From positions 4,267,001 through 4,331,000 of the forward strand of contig JAINUG010000005.1 in assembly GCA_029706075.1 (NCBI GenBank): 64,000 nucleotides of DNA, read 5' to 3'. The position numbers and the translations under genes were made by a program. This document shows, piece after piece, positions 23,989 to 34,645 of this stretch. A model generated the notes under the pieces. That model was not told the DNA's origin. It was given only the letters and a program-made list of their open reading frames with translations, and ran no database searches. Within the stretch, counting starts at the first letter, position 1. Each line of letters begins with the position of its first letter. The DNA comes from Aldrovandia affinis. Lineage: Eukaryota > Chordata > Actinopteri > Notacanthiformes > Halosauridae.

Positions 23989-25650
23989 TATATATACAGT
24001 ATATATATAAGATAGGGAGTCAGACTCAGAAACTATTTCATTTCCAATGGTTTACGCATAGTTGCACAAAGTTATTATGGGAATGAGTTAATAAGAACGT
24101 CTTGCAAGTTTAAACGTAAGTAAGATATTGGGCTTATCTGAAAGGCCTTTCTCTCTGAGGTTTCCTGCAGCATATAGATACTCATCATTTGCATACAGTC
24201 AACAAACATGAACACAACCTTCCAAGAAGACAGCTGTATGAACAAGTCCTTAAAGTGTACACAGCTATATGTTACACACTGAGAGACCTGGTCATGTTGA
24301 GTTGTGTTTTAAATATATTCACGGACTTGTTATTGTACAGCATGTAGTGAAATCAGAGGGAACTGCTGCAACTGGTGATCGTCAGAGGACCTTGTTCCTT
24401 ACTTCCTGTGGTTGAGATATTCAACACCTGTCTTGAAACAGGAAGTCGGAATTAGCTATTCCCAAACATAGTATTCAAGAAAACTATTTATTTGCTGCAG
24501 AGCCACTTTAAACTTTTTATTTGAACATAAAACCAAGAGATGTAGCATTGGCCTAGATTCAATAATTCGAATTGTCCTTAACTTTCACTTACAAATAAAT
24601 GCAAGTGTTTTGTGTTTTTTTTATTTACAAAGAAAGTTTGGCAAGTCCAGAAATCCAGCAAAAATTACTTAATGCAAAGCAAAAGGTCAAATATAAGGAC
24701 ACTGTATATAATATTTTAATGGTAAAAGCTAATTATGCTCTATGTGCAAATCAAATCAAATCAATTGAGTTATGCGGGAAGTGTACAGCTATTTGTAGTT
24801 CAGTTTTTTTAACACTGTATATTTTATGGGTAATATTCTAGAATTATTGAGCTGTTCTCACCTGAATTTCATCATGGCCATTTTTCTTCATTTTCAAGTA
24901 AGTGTTCAATGGGAAAAGCCAAATATGACTGTTGTAAATTCTCCTGTAACATCTGAAGTGAAGGAAAAGTTTATGATTTTCTGTGGGTGTATTGCTGAAA
25001 CCTTTCTTTTCTTTTTTTGCTGCAGAGGGATTTCTTTGTCTCACATTTAGTTTCACTGAGATTTTCTAAAGCTTTACAGTGTGGGTTACAGTTCATGTGA
25101 CTTCAGGCTTTGTAAATGAAGTGGAACGCTGCATATTTTGCATTGCTGAGCCTTTTCTATATTCACATGTGCTATGGAAGCATGAAAGACAAAACAGAGC
25201 TGCGCAAGTTTGATGATGATACAATAGATTTGAGTTGAGGACAAAGCTGGTAGCATTTATGGTTTTGCTATAATTTATTAAATCAAGACAATGATGCTAC
25301 ATGAATCTCATGAATGTAATAATATGAAGACATTATGCCTTACATAATGGTCCCTCTCTCTGGAGTAGAGTGGTTGTGTATCCGAGGTGAATTGAGACCA
25401 AGCTATCTCGGATAAACGTAGAGGAGGTAAATGATACAAGATCATTTCCATGAGTCTAGCAAAGAAGGTAGAAATCTGAAAACAAATGTTGGCAATACCA
25501 ATATAACATATACAACATAAAATTAAGAAAACACCGACCCCACTCCTTTTGTTCATGAAACAGCACTTTGTAACTTAGGTCTGGAAACATTAATGAGCTT
25601 TGCATGTTAAGGCCTATGCACATGGTTCACCTGTCTCTCCTGTCTATAGG

Positions 25651-25969
25651 ACAAAGAAGATTTTAGTGGCAGTGGGGTCTGAAAAAAATGTCCTTTTTCA
25701 TTTTCATTTTATACTACAATAAGATTTATAGCTTTTATGACTGTTTCTTTGACTCATTCTGTGTACCTTTTACACTGTACAGCACTTTGGGGATATGAAA
25801 AGTGCTTAATAAATAAAATACAAAATTATAATAATAATAATAATTATTATTATTATTATTATTATGAATCAAAGAAACAGTACTAAAACCTATAAATCTT
25901 ATTGTAGTAGAAAATGAAAATGAAAAATGATTTTTTTTCAGACCCCACTGCCACTAAAATCTTCTTTGT
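25651..25969. repeat. Long inverted repeat (hairpin), arms about 105 bp
   Basis: Left arm 25651-25756 (ACAAAGAAGATTTTAGTGGC...) and right arm 25866-25969 are near-perfect inverses. The loop (25757-25865) holds CAGCACTTTGGGG...AAAAGTGCTTAATAAATAAA followed by (AAT)n/(ATT)n, the kind of tail seen on fish SINEs and LINEs. It may be a MITE with a later insertion at its centre or a palindromic duplication. Confidence 0.8.
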
Positions 25970-26934
25970 GCACGGATATACTATAGATAGTCCAGACACT
26001 GCCTTTACGCTCTCAAAGCACTATAGCAATCGGAGAATAGGTAATATAGATACTGCTTTTAGACTCCTAAAGTACTACAGCATCAGCAGTTGTTCCGTAG
26101 CAGATGGTTCCCCCTGGGTCATACGCTAACGTGTGACCCCAGAATCTGGGAGAGGTCGTCTGGGACAGGAGGTGGATGCATTAGTGGGGAAAATGACAGA
26201 GAACAAAGACCAAGTGCTTTACTAGAGGGGAGTGACACTAAGGGGATGGGGGCTGATCAGGCTGCATCTCGTCCCTTCCACAGTCATGTGACTGCTCATT
26301 TAATGTCATATTTCCTCCTGTAGTCAGCATAAGATCTGCATTTGTGGGCAGGGGGGGGGATTGATTGGCAACCAGGGGGTTATGGGATCAAAAACTGGCT
26401 GTTGTACCATTGGATGAAGCACAAGATTAACCTCCATTGCTTCAATACATTTTGAAATAAGTAATGTGTCAATTCCCCTTGTACAAAGGGCATAAATAAC
26501 CTACAAAATAGCCTTCCATATATGCTATAGGCAGTACAAATAACCTTCCAAACAGCTTTCTTTTCATAATTGATGAGGATGAATGTTATAGGGAGGTTAA
26601 AGTGAACAACATTCAACTGATATGAAGTTTATCATGAAACTGCCCTAAATGCTATTTAAGCAAAGCAGCTTTTATGAGTAGCAGTGACATTTACGATGTT
26701 TACCAAATCACTGTAGTGTAATACACGAGTTAACAAATTATTTATGTTTTAAATAGCTGCTAATGCAATTGAATAGGTAAAATAATGTAGAATCATGTAG
26801 CCTTGACAAATAAAAGAGGAACTGTGCCGTCAACATGTTGCACAACATGAAGACTGCATGACTTCTGACATCCAGTTTGCACTAACGTCATCAAAGAGAT
26901 TTCCTTGTGATGCTGAAAACGATTTAAGAAACAC

Positions 26935-27215
26935 ATTTCATTGCATTAAACAACTTTTGAGAAGGTACGATCAACTCCAAAATGGTGCATAAAGTACTGA
27001 AATGAGGGGTGTGAATAATTGTGACACATCTTTTTGGGAAAAGTAAATAAATATTACTTGTGAAACAACATATTTGTTGCAATTTAAGCAATTGTATTGG
27101 TGTAAAAGAGTACAATTTACATATTTTTTTAGCATACAATATAGCTCATTACCTGTATTGTTTATTTTATACAGCCTTTTTTTGCTCATCGTTATCAAGA
27201 TTGTGAATAATTTCA
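26935..27215 (+). mobile_element. Tc1-like 3' end fragment
   Basis: GAGGGGTGTGAATAATTGTG, ...CATACAATATAGCTCATTAC and GCTCATCGTTATCAAGATTG match the 3' ends of the Tc1-like elements at 13093-13890 and 14230-15953. The 5' part is absent. Confidence 0.7.
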
Positions 27216-28198
27216 CTATACATTATATGTAAATTATAATAAAATACAATACAAGCTATACAATAAGTTATAAACATACCCAGCGCTGATGAACCATTTT
27301 GAAAGTTGAATAATACATTAATAATCAAATTTTAGGGCTGTCACATGGCTCATACCACTAACGTACTAAAGTGTTAAATTGACATACATCTGATTCTGGT
27401 GTTGAATCCTGTTTAATCGTCTGTGGTCAGCAGCCCCCAAGTATCACCCATGGAAAGAGGGCTTCTGTCTGTATGATATTCCCAATTTTTTCAAATATAT
27501 GTTATATTTTTTATGCATATAAAGTTGTTTTTCAGACACATTTGTGCTATGTCATTCAGTTACAAAATTGATCAAAGTATAACATTGATTTCATTAGCAT
27601 GAATTGTTTTGGGAAACACATAGGGTTAATTAATTAATATTGGTTGTGAAAGTTAGTATGAAACAAAGTTATTTGCATTATTCCTTAAACCATTCCTTAA
27701 ACAACCATTTTCAGCACAACCAAATGTTATATTTCTTTAGTTAGTTTAAGGCAAAACCTCAATTGTGCAGAAAGGACTTCCTCTTTTAAACCCTTCTGGG
27801 AAATGTGACACAGTTCCCCACAACAAGGTTACCAGAAGAAGAAGAAAATGCTTACAGTAGGAACCTGAATCTGAGGTAAAAGGAGATCAGAATGTTAACC
27901 GACCAATCATAAAAAAATTAAAAAATAATCTTCTCTCAAAAGACAAAAGCAGAAGTAAGAATTCAGATTAGCCCTCATACAGAAATTATACATGAATAGA
28001 CCTCAATAAACTGAGTTGGGTATTTAATTTGTGCACAAGTGAGTGGACTCAGAGTGGACCAGCAGGAGTACTTTTCAGATACTCAGATATGATCAGTGCA
28101 CAATGAGGGGCAGGAACATGTTGTCATTTTGTCTTCCGTCCATGGTATAAACCGTTCATCGACCAAACTTGAGTGTGAAACATGCTATAGACTGTTTA

Positions 28199-30415
28199 CA
28201 GGTGCATCTCAATGAATTAGAATATCGTGGAAAAGTTCATTTATTTCAGTAATTCTATTCAAAAAGTGAAACTCATATATTATATAGATTCATTACACAC
28301 AAAGTAAAATATTTCAAGCTTTTATTTGTTTTAATTTTTATGATTATGGCTTACAGCTAATGAAAACCCAAAATTCAGTATCTCAGAAAATTAGAATATT
28401 GTGAAAAGGTTCATTATTGTAAACTCACAGTGTCACACTCTAATCAGCTAATTAACTCAAAACACCTGCAAAGGTTTCCTGAGCCTTTAAATTGTCTCTC
28501 AGTCTGGTTCAGTAGGCTACACAATCATGGGGAAGACTGCTGACTTGACAATTGTCCAGAAGACAGTCATTGACACCCTCCACAAGGAGGTTAAGCCACA
28601 AAAGGTCATTGCTAAAAAAGCTGGCTGTTCACAGAGTGCTGTATCCAAGCATATTCATAGAAAGTTGAGTGGAAGGAAAAATTGTGGTAGGAAAAGGTGC
28701 ACAAGCAACAGGGATAACCGCAGCCTTGAGAGGATTGTCAAGCAAAGCCCATTCAAGAATTTGGGGGAGCTTCACAAGGAGTGGACTGAGGCTGGAGTCA
28801 GTGCATCAAGAGCCACCACGCACAGACGTATGCAGGACATGGGCTACAACTGCATTCCTCGTGTCAAGCCACTCCTGAACCAGAGACAACGTCAGACGCG
28901 TCTTACCTGGGCTAAGGAGAAAAAGAACTGGACTGTTGCTCAGTGGTCCAAAGTCCTCTTTTCAAATGAAAGTAAATTTTGCATTCCATTTGGAAATCAA
29001 GGTCCAGAGTCTGGAGGAAGAGTGGACAGGCACAGAATCCAAGTTGCTTGAAGTCCAGTGTGAAGTTTCCACAGTAAGTGATGATTTGGGGTGCCATGTC
29101 ATCTGCTGGTGTTGGTCCACTGTGTTTTCTCAAGTCCAAAGTCAACGCAGCCGTCTACCAGGAAATTTTAGAGCACTTCATGCTTCCTTCTGCTGACAAG
29201 CTTTATGGAGATGCTGATTTCATTTTCCAGCAGGACTTGGCACCTGCCCACACTGCCAAAAGTACCAATACCTAGTTTAATGACCATAGTATTACTGCGC
29301 TTGATTGGCCAGCAAACTTGCCTGACCTGAACCCCATAGAGAATCTATGGGGTATTGTAATGAGGAAGATGAGAGACACCAGACCCAACAATGCAGACGA
29401 GCTGAAGGCCGCTATCAAAGCAACCTGGGCTTCCATAACACCTCAGCAGTGCCACAGGCTGATCGCCTCCATGCCACGCCGCATTGATGCAGTAATTCAT
29501 GCAAAAGGAGCCCCGACCAAGTATTGAGTGCATATACATGAACATACTTTTCAGAAGGTCGACATTTCTGTATTAAAAATCTTTTTTTAAATTGGTCTTA
29601 TGTAATATTCAAATTTTCTGAGATACTGAATTTGGGGTTTTCATTAGCTGTAAGCCATAATCATCAAAATTAAAAGAAATAAAGGCTTGACATATTTCAC
29701 TCTGTGTGTAATTAATCTATTGTGGCAGCCCAAGGGGCTGCACCAGAAAATGGCTGCCTGGCCTCCAACACATGGCAGCCCAAAAACACTACATTTCCCA
29801 GCAGGCCACAGTAACACCTGAACAAAGTCAGGCAATGGGGACTAACGACCAGCTGAAAGCCATTTCGAGGCCTATTTAAAGGGTTGATCCTGAGACACAC
29901 ATTGAAAAGGAGTAGGAATGTGTTGGGAAAGGAGTTGGTGAGTGTATTAAGGAGAGTGAGAGACCGTGATGTCGTTTGACTAGCCGGGATTTAGAGAAAG
30001 AGTGGAAAAGTGTTTTTTGGATTATTTGTGTATGAAATTGGATTGTTTTGAGGACCCCCATTGGATTGACTACGGACTGGATAACGGAATTGACCTGGAT
30101 AACGGGACTGGATTTTGGACACTGACTACGAGATAAAGATTGCGGACTTTGTGTTTGTATTCCCCCGAATACCCTGCCCTTTGTTTTGTGTAGTGTTTGT
30201 CTTCGATCATTTGTTAGTATAATAAATTATCATTTTGGTTTTGAATACTGCCTCCTCCTTTTTCTTGAACTTGCCTACGCCCTCTGCAAGGTCCGTGAGT
30301 GTCGCCCAACCCCTGGGGGCACCACACTATATAATATATGAGTTTCACTTTTTTAATTGAATTACTGAAATAAATTAACTTTTCCACGATATTCTCATTT
30401 ATTGAGATGCACCTG
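28199..30415 (+). mobile_element. Tc1-like transposon with nearly complete transposase, carrying a solo LTR
   Basis: It is flanked by TA. The terminal inverted repeats, about 90 bp, start CAGGTGCATCTCAATGAATT and end with the inverse (ATTGAGATGCACCTG). The transposase starts at 28527 with MGKTADLTIVQKTVIDTLHK. An N-terminal helix-turn-helix region (CSQSAVSKHI) is followed by WAKEKKNWTVAQW and SNESKF in the first catalytic block (Asn where Asp is usual). A frameshift occurs near 29000. The frame resumes at 29078 (MIWGAMSSAGVGPL), then FQQDLAPAHT, a stop after STNT (29275), and SLPDLNPIENLW-type sequence to KGAPTKY at 29526. It is inactive from a frameshift, a stop and an altered catalytic residue. 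The right repeat is split by the LTR at 29721-30326. Confidence 0.95.
29721..30326 (+). mobile_element. Solo LTR (LTR retrotransposon)
   Basis: It starts TGTGGCAGCCCAAGG and ends GGGGGCACCACA (TG...CA). It is flanked by a perfect 4-bp duplication CTAT (29717-29720, 30327-30330) within the Tc1 terminal repeat, whose other copy shows the undisturbed site. A TATA-like TATTTAAA is near 29872 and a polyadenylation signal AATAAA near 30222, so it is in + orientation. A relative lies at 58664-59150 on the minus strand. The internal region is gone, as expected after LTR-LTR recombination. Confidence 0.85.
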
Positions 30416-31130
30416 TACTTATGAAAAATTCTAATGTTATATTTGTTATACATCCTGAGAATTCACGGCTTGGAGTGGTTTATTCTGCTCATACTATGTC
30501 TACTTATCACCAAAAATATTTAAATGCAGACGTATTAAGCATTTTAGAAGTATTATCAAGTAACAATTATCATATTTTGGCATGTGTAAATCTGCCTAGA
30601 AATATATTTTCCCATGTGCCCAGGTTCAGGCAGAAATGAAGCGTTCCTTACTTGCACAGTAGTTGGCAGCACTGAGCCAAAAAGACCAGCCAGCAACAAA
30701 ATGTTGGAAACTGACATTTATTCCAGTCACATCCTTGTTGTCAAGAACACAGACAGAATTCTAGCAAAAAGCCTGTTAGCTTGCTGTAAAAATATATATT
30801 TTTAAGATTTTAAAAATATATAAATTAACAGTGGTAATGTTAGCTAGCTAACTTAGCTAGATTAGTTATCTAACAATGCATAATGCGAGCTAGCTATCTG
30901 CGTTAAGTGGGAACTCATTGTACCATAGCTGAGGAGTTAGAACAAGATGGGAGCAGTGCTAACTACTTAGCGAGCAAACTTTTCTAGCACTTGCCACCTA
31001 TGTATTACATAGCTTGCTAATGTGCCTGGCTGGTAACTTAGTATACAAAACATCTGGTAAGCTAGCTGTGACAGCCCTAGTTTATTACAAATGTTTTTGG
31101 TTAGCAATGGCTAGTATATATATATATGTA

Positions 31131-31700
31131 CAGTGGGGTCCAAAAGTCTGAGTCCACTACCAAGATCTGTTTTTTTTTTCATCATTCATCAAAAACTAAC
31201 ACAACATTTTTACTCAGGAGAACAAATTGACCTCTAAGTATTTCACTAAGCTCTGCTGACATAATTACAAACAGCTGCTAAACCTTTTGCAAAGGAAGCA
31301 TCATTTTTCAAGATTAAAGCACCTGCAGTAGCAACGAGAACACATAGAGGACATTAAATTAATGTTAAATTAAAATATGAATTGCATCAATATCCGGTAT
31401 TAATTGTTACAAGACCAGAACAACTCACACTGTGTATTAGGAGTGTCCATGTATTAAAACCTAAATTAAAAATAAGGTGTCACAACATTTTGAGGAAACT
31501 AAAGGCAATGGTATGCAAGCAAAATATGTATAGATATTTCAATTTCATACCATCCATTCTCAAACAATCTTTTTTTAAATTTATATCAGTGTTTTATGAC
31601 ATTCTTGAATAATAAATACCACATGAGTAAAAATGTTTTGTTAGTTTTCAATGAACGATGAAAACAAACAGATTTTTTCTCAGATTTTTGTACCCCACTG
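31131..31700. mobile_element. Tc1/mariner-type MITE
   Basis: Termini CAGTGGGGTCCAAAAGTCTG and the inverse CAGATTTTTGTACCCCACTG, next to TA on both sides. Inverted similarity extends about 95 bp inward (TTTTTACTC, AACATTTTT). The 570-bp interior has no transposase. Confidence 0.85.
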
Positions 31701-31710
31701 TATATATATA

Positions 31711-31944
31711 TAGACCTGCTGTTTTGGAGATGCTCTGACCCAGTCGTCTAGCCCTCGTCAAAATCGCTCAGATCCTTACGCTTGCCCATTTTTCCTGCTT
31801 CCAACACATCAACTTCAAGAACTGACTGTTCACTTGCTGCCTAATATATCCCACCCCTTGACAGGTGCCATTGTAACGAGATGATCAATGTTATTCACTT
31901 CACCTGTCAGTGGTTTTAATGTTGTGGCTGATCGGTGTGTATAT
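31711..31944 (-). mobile_element. Tc1-like terminal fragment
   Basis: The segment ends CCTGTCAGTGGTTTTAATGT, TGTGGCTGATCGGTGTG before TA, a known Tc1-type terminus. The part near 31730-31800 resembles decayed flanking sequence. Only one terminus was found. Confidence 0.55.
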
Positions 31945-32034
31945 ATATATATATATATATATACATCTTTCCAATTAAATTAAGCGCAAACTAGAAACAA
32001 TAAAATAATCTGTGGTCTGATGGGTGACTTAGCC

Positions 32035-32445
32035 TGTTAAGGCACCATTCTAGTATGATGATGAACCCTACAGTCTCATATTGAATTGTGTTAGTGCCGA
32101 CTTTGGCCAGCAGCTCCGACGGTTGAGGCATAATTGGTGGTAGTGTTGCCCAGGGAGGGAGGGATTCAGTTGGCAAGATTGTCCATGTCTCGTTGTACAG
32201 CAGCAACCCCTAGTGGTCAATTGGGCGCCTGCAGACTGCTGGTATAAAGCTGTGCAAGTGTCTTCCTCCGACATGTCTTTCCAAGCTTAACTTGTAGACT
32301 GCAGTGTGAAAAGAAGCGGCGGCTGACATTACGTGTTTCGGAGGAGAGCGCGTGCTTGTCTAAGTTCTCTTGAATTTACAGCAGGTTGCAGCTTAAAATG
32401 CGATTGGGCATTCCAAATTGGGAGAAAAGGGGGTAAAAGCATAAA
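32035..32445 (+). mobile_element. SINE-like repeat ending just upstream of gab3 exon 2
   Basis: The body includes CTGCAGTGTGAAAAGAAGCG, ACGTGTTTCGGAGGAGAGCG and an ending GCGATTGGGCATTCCAAATT followed by GGGAGAAAAGGGG and an A-rich tail. The ending recurs at about 60395-60435 and, inverted, near 36775-36800, so it is a dispersed family. The left boundary is uncertain. It ends about 80 bp before the exon 2 acceptor. Confidence 0.55.
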
Positions 32446-32527
32446 GAAAAGAAAAAGAAAATAGAATCTGTGTACTCACTTTGCCTTGCCCATGTACCCC
32501 CTCCCTGCCTGTCTGTGCCTCCTCCAG

Positions 32528-32831
32528 GCCTGGAGAAAGCGTTGGTTTGTACTCCGTCGAGGTCGGATGAGTGGAAACCCTGATGTGCTGGAGTACTACC
32601 GCAGCAAGAGTGCCAAAAAGCCCATCCGCACCATCGACCTGAGGGAGTGCCAAGTCCAGATGCACACCGAGGTGCGGCTTGTCAAGAGGGAGTTCCAGAA
32701 CCAGCACCTGTTTGTGGTCAAGACGTCGTCTCGTATCTTCTACCTGGTCGCCAAGACCGAGGAGGAGATGAACATCTGGGTGCGCAATATCAGTCAGATC
32801 TGCCACTTCGGCCCATTGGACGATGAGACAG
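32528..32831 (+). CDS. gab3: gab3 exon 2: rest of PH domain
   Basis: Encodes residues 25-126: AWRKRWFVLRRGRMSGNPDV, then LEYY, ... REFQNQHLFVVKTSSRIFYL, VAKTEEEMNIWV and ISQICHFG. The RKRWFVLR strand and the C-terminal helix with the invariant Trp (MNIWV) mark the PH fold, which binds membrane phosphoinositides (PIP3 in the GAB family). The acceptor is CCTCCAG and the donor is ACAG|GTAATG in phase 1. Confidence 0.97.
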
Positions 32832-33302
32832 GTAATGGGACACATGTGATACTTGTCTTTATGCCTGATTGGCTGTTGGCATTCAGGATGGCAACTGAGA
32901 GTCATGGGCTGAATAAGAGTTTTGTACCATTTTACTAATGTTACTAATCTTTTCATTACGCCCTCATAATAATTTTTATCAGCTCAAAATAAAGGACATA
33001 ACCCCTGTCATAAACAGGCTCACATTGTGAGCAGCTTATGATGAATGTCATAAGAAGAAAAGCATTATGAAATGAGTCACATCAGACCATATTTCACATG
33101 TTTGAAGAAAACCAGCTGCCATTAGCTTGTTATAATATATAAACATTACTTACAATGGTAATGCATTATGTTTCACTCATTAAGATGTTATGTTATAGTG
33201 CTACATAAATACTGCACAGTAATTATATGATAGAGACGTACAATACACATCACATCTGCATGTTACAAAGTGACTTGACCTCTCGTTATTTATGCACATT
33301 TA

Positions 33303-33855
33303 CACTACCGTTCAAAAGTTTGGGGTCACCTGCTGGAAACTATTTTTATCTCATAATTGACAATGCTTTACACCGTATACATTTCTGTAAATACTTTAAA
33401 ATGACAAAAAATACATGTAACAATGAACAAAATGAACATCAAAGAAATGTTCAAGAAAATTATATTGAAAATTGAATCTTGGATTCCTCAAAATAGTCAC
33501 CCTTTGGCGTGAGAATAGCCTCACAAACAGTGGCCATTCGGTTAATACGTTTTAGCAGGAAATCACCCGACATGTTTTCCCAGCTATCCTGCAGCAATTC
33601 CCAGAGAAACTTGTGGGTTGCTTTGCTTTGACTCTTCCTTTCCAGTTTGTCCCATACAAGTTCTATGGGATTGAGGTCTGGACACTGGGCAGGCCAGGTC
33701 TTTAGTTTGAGTTGTTGTTCACATTCCTCCTTCACCAGATAGTTCTTGCACAACTTCAAGGTGTGTTTCGGGTCGTTATCTTGCTGAAGAATGAAGGAGT
33801 GCCCGATTAGCCATAGTCCAGATGGAAGGTGACCCCAAACTTTTGAACGATAGTG
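33303..33855 (-). mobile_element. Tc1-like transposon, truncated, minus strand
   Basis: Terminal repeats CACTACCGTTCAAAAGTTTG and the inverse CAAACTTTTGAACGATAGTG. The minus-strand frame 33759-33460 keeps the C-terminal transposase part: WPAQCPDLNPIELVWDKLER (third catalytic block) to ILTPKGDYFE. At 553 bp, only the 3' half remains. Confidence 0.9.
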
Positions 33856-33879
33856 TTTGCAAAGCTAAATTTTGAAAGT

Positions 33880-34185
33880 ATTTGGTGTGGCAAATTCAGG
33901 GAATAGTGATAAAAATCTTTATTTTAGTGAACAATACATCTCTTGATGCACACATCACCAGTGATGTTACCTGGGTTTTTTGGGGTCTTTCCACCTCAGA
34001 CACCCTCGTCCTGGGTGACCCAGCTGGAGTTGATCAAGCCAAGTTGTGTCCAGGTAGCATTTGCAGTCCACGGTTCACCTCAATTGATCCAAAGCCATCT
34101 CAAGGCCCTCTCTGCAGCCTCTGTGGTGGGCTTGATGTACCCCTGTCTTTCCTAGGAGACTTTAGGCTCTGCAGAGATGGTTCAT
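33880..34185. other. Unclassified intron 2 stretch
   Basis: GC-richer DNA near 33960-34180 may be old repeat, but I could not identify it. Confidence 0.3.
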
Positions 34186-34640
34186 GGTTCTGTGTGGCTC
34201 AGTAGGTAGAGCGTGGCGTTCGCAACGCTTAGGTCAGGGGTCGGCAACCTGCGGCTCCGGAGCCGCATGCGGCTCTTTCAGCCTTATGTTGCGGCTCCGC
34301 GTGGCTTGGGAAAATAAATAATAAGTATCCAATTGAATCGGGCGCAAAATTGGGTGCATTTTTTTTGGCGTAGCACCCCCGGTCCATGAAATAAATGAAC
34401 TGGTCGCAGCTTTTTGCTGCGACCGATTCATTTGCACCCCCGTCGACAGAAAATGGTGCGGCTCCCAGTGTTTTCTTTTCCGTGGAAACCGGGTCCAAAT
34501 GGCTCTTTGAGTGTTATGGGTTGCCGACCCCTGGCTTAGGTTGTGGGTTCAATCTCCACTGGCACTACATGTACTGAAAAATGTATGTATTCAGTACTGT
34601 AAGTCGCTTTGGAGAAAAGCGTCTGATAAATGGCGTATAT
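34186..34640 (+). mobile_element. tRNA-derived SINE split by a hAT MITE
   Basis: The head has an A box (GTGTGGCTCAGTAGGTAGAG) and, after the insert, a B box (GGTTCAATCTCC). It ends in the LINE-type tail GTAAGTCGCTTTGGAGAAAA, GCGTCTGATAAATGGC. The tail shared with L2 LINEs suggests L2 machinery mobilised it. Confidence 0.8.
34235..34533. mobile_element. hAT MITE, 299 bp, with perfect 8-bp duplication
   Basis: Ends CAGGGGTCGGCAACC and its exact inverse GGTTGCCGACCCCTG. Flanks are GCTTAGGT at 34227-34234 and 34534-34541, identical, as hAT insertion produces. It has no coding capacity and lies between the A and B boxes of a SINE. Confidence 0.95.
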
Positions 34641-34645
34641 TTTAT

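Larger units (their letters stand above)
18672..32527 (+). other. gab3: gab3 intron 1
   Basis: The first intron, about 13.9 kb, is the longest, as is common for GAB genes. Besides the elements listed separately, the stretches 18.7-20.6, 20.9-22.9, 24.0-25.6, 26.0-26.9, 27.2-28.2 and 30.4-31.1 kb hold no gene that I recognise. A poly-G run lies at 19666-19681. Confidence 0.8.

Noticed and set aside
33940..34180. Possible coding exon in intron 2
   Set aside because: No conserved protein pattern and no gab3 segment is missing; probably old repeat.
34190..34570. A tRNA gene (A and B boxes)
   Set aside because: It has an L2-type tail and an insertion; it is a SINE, not a tRNA gene.
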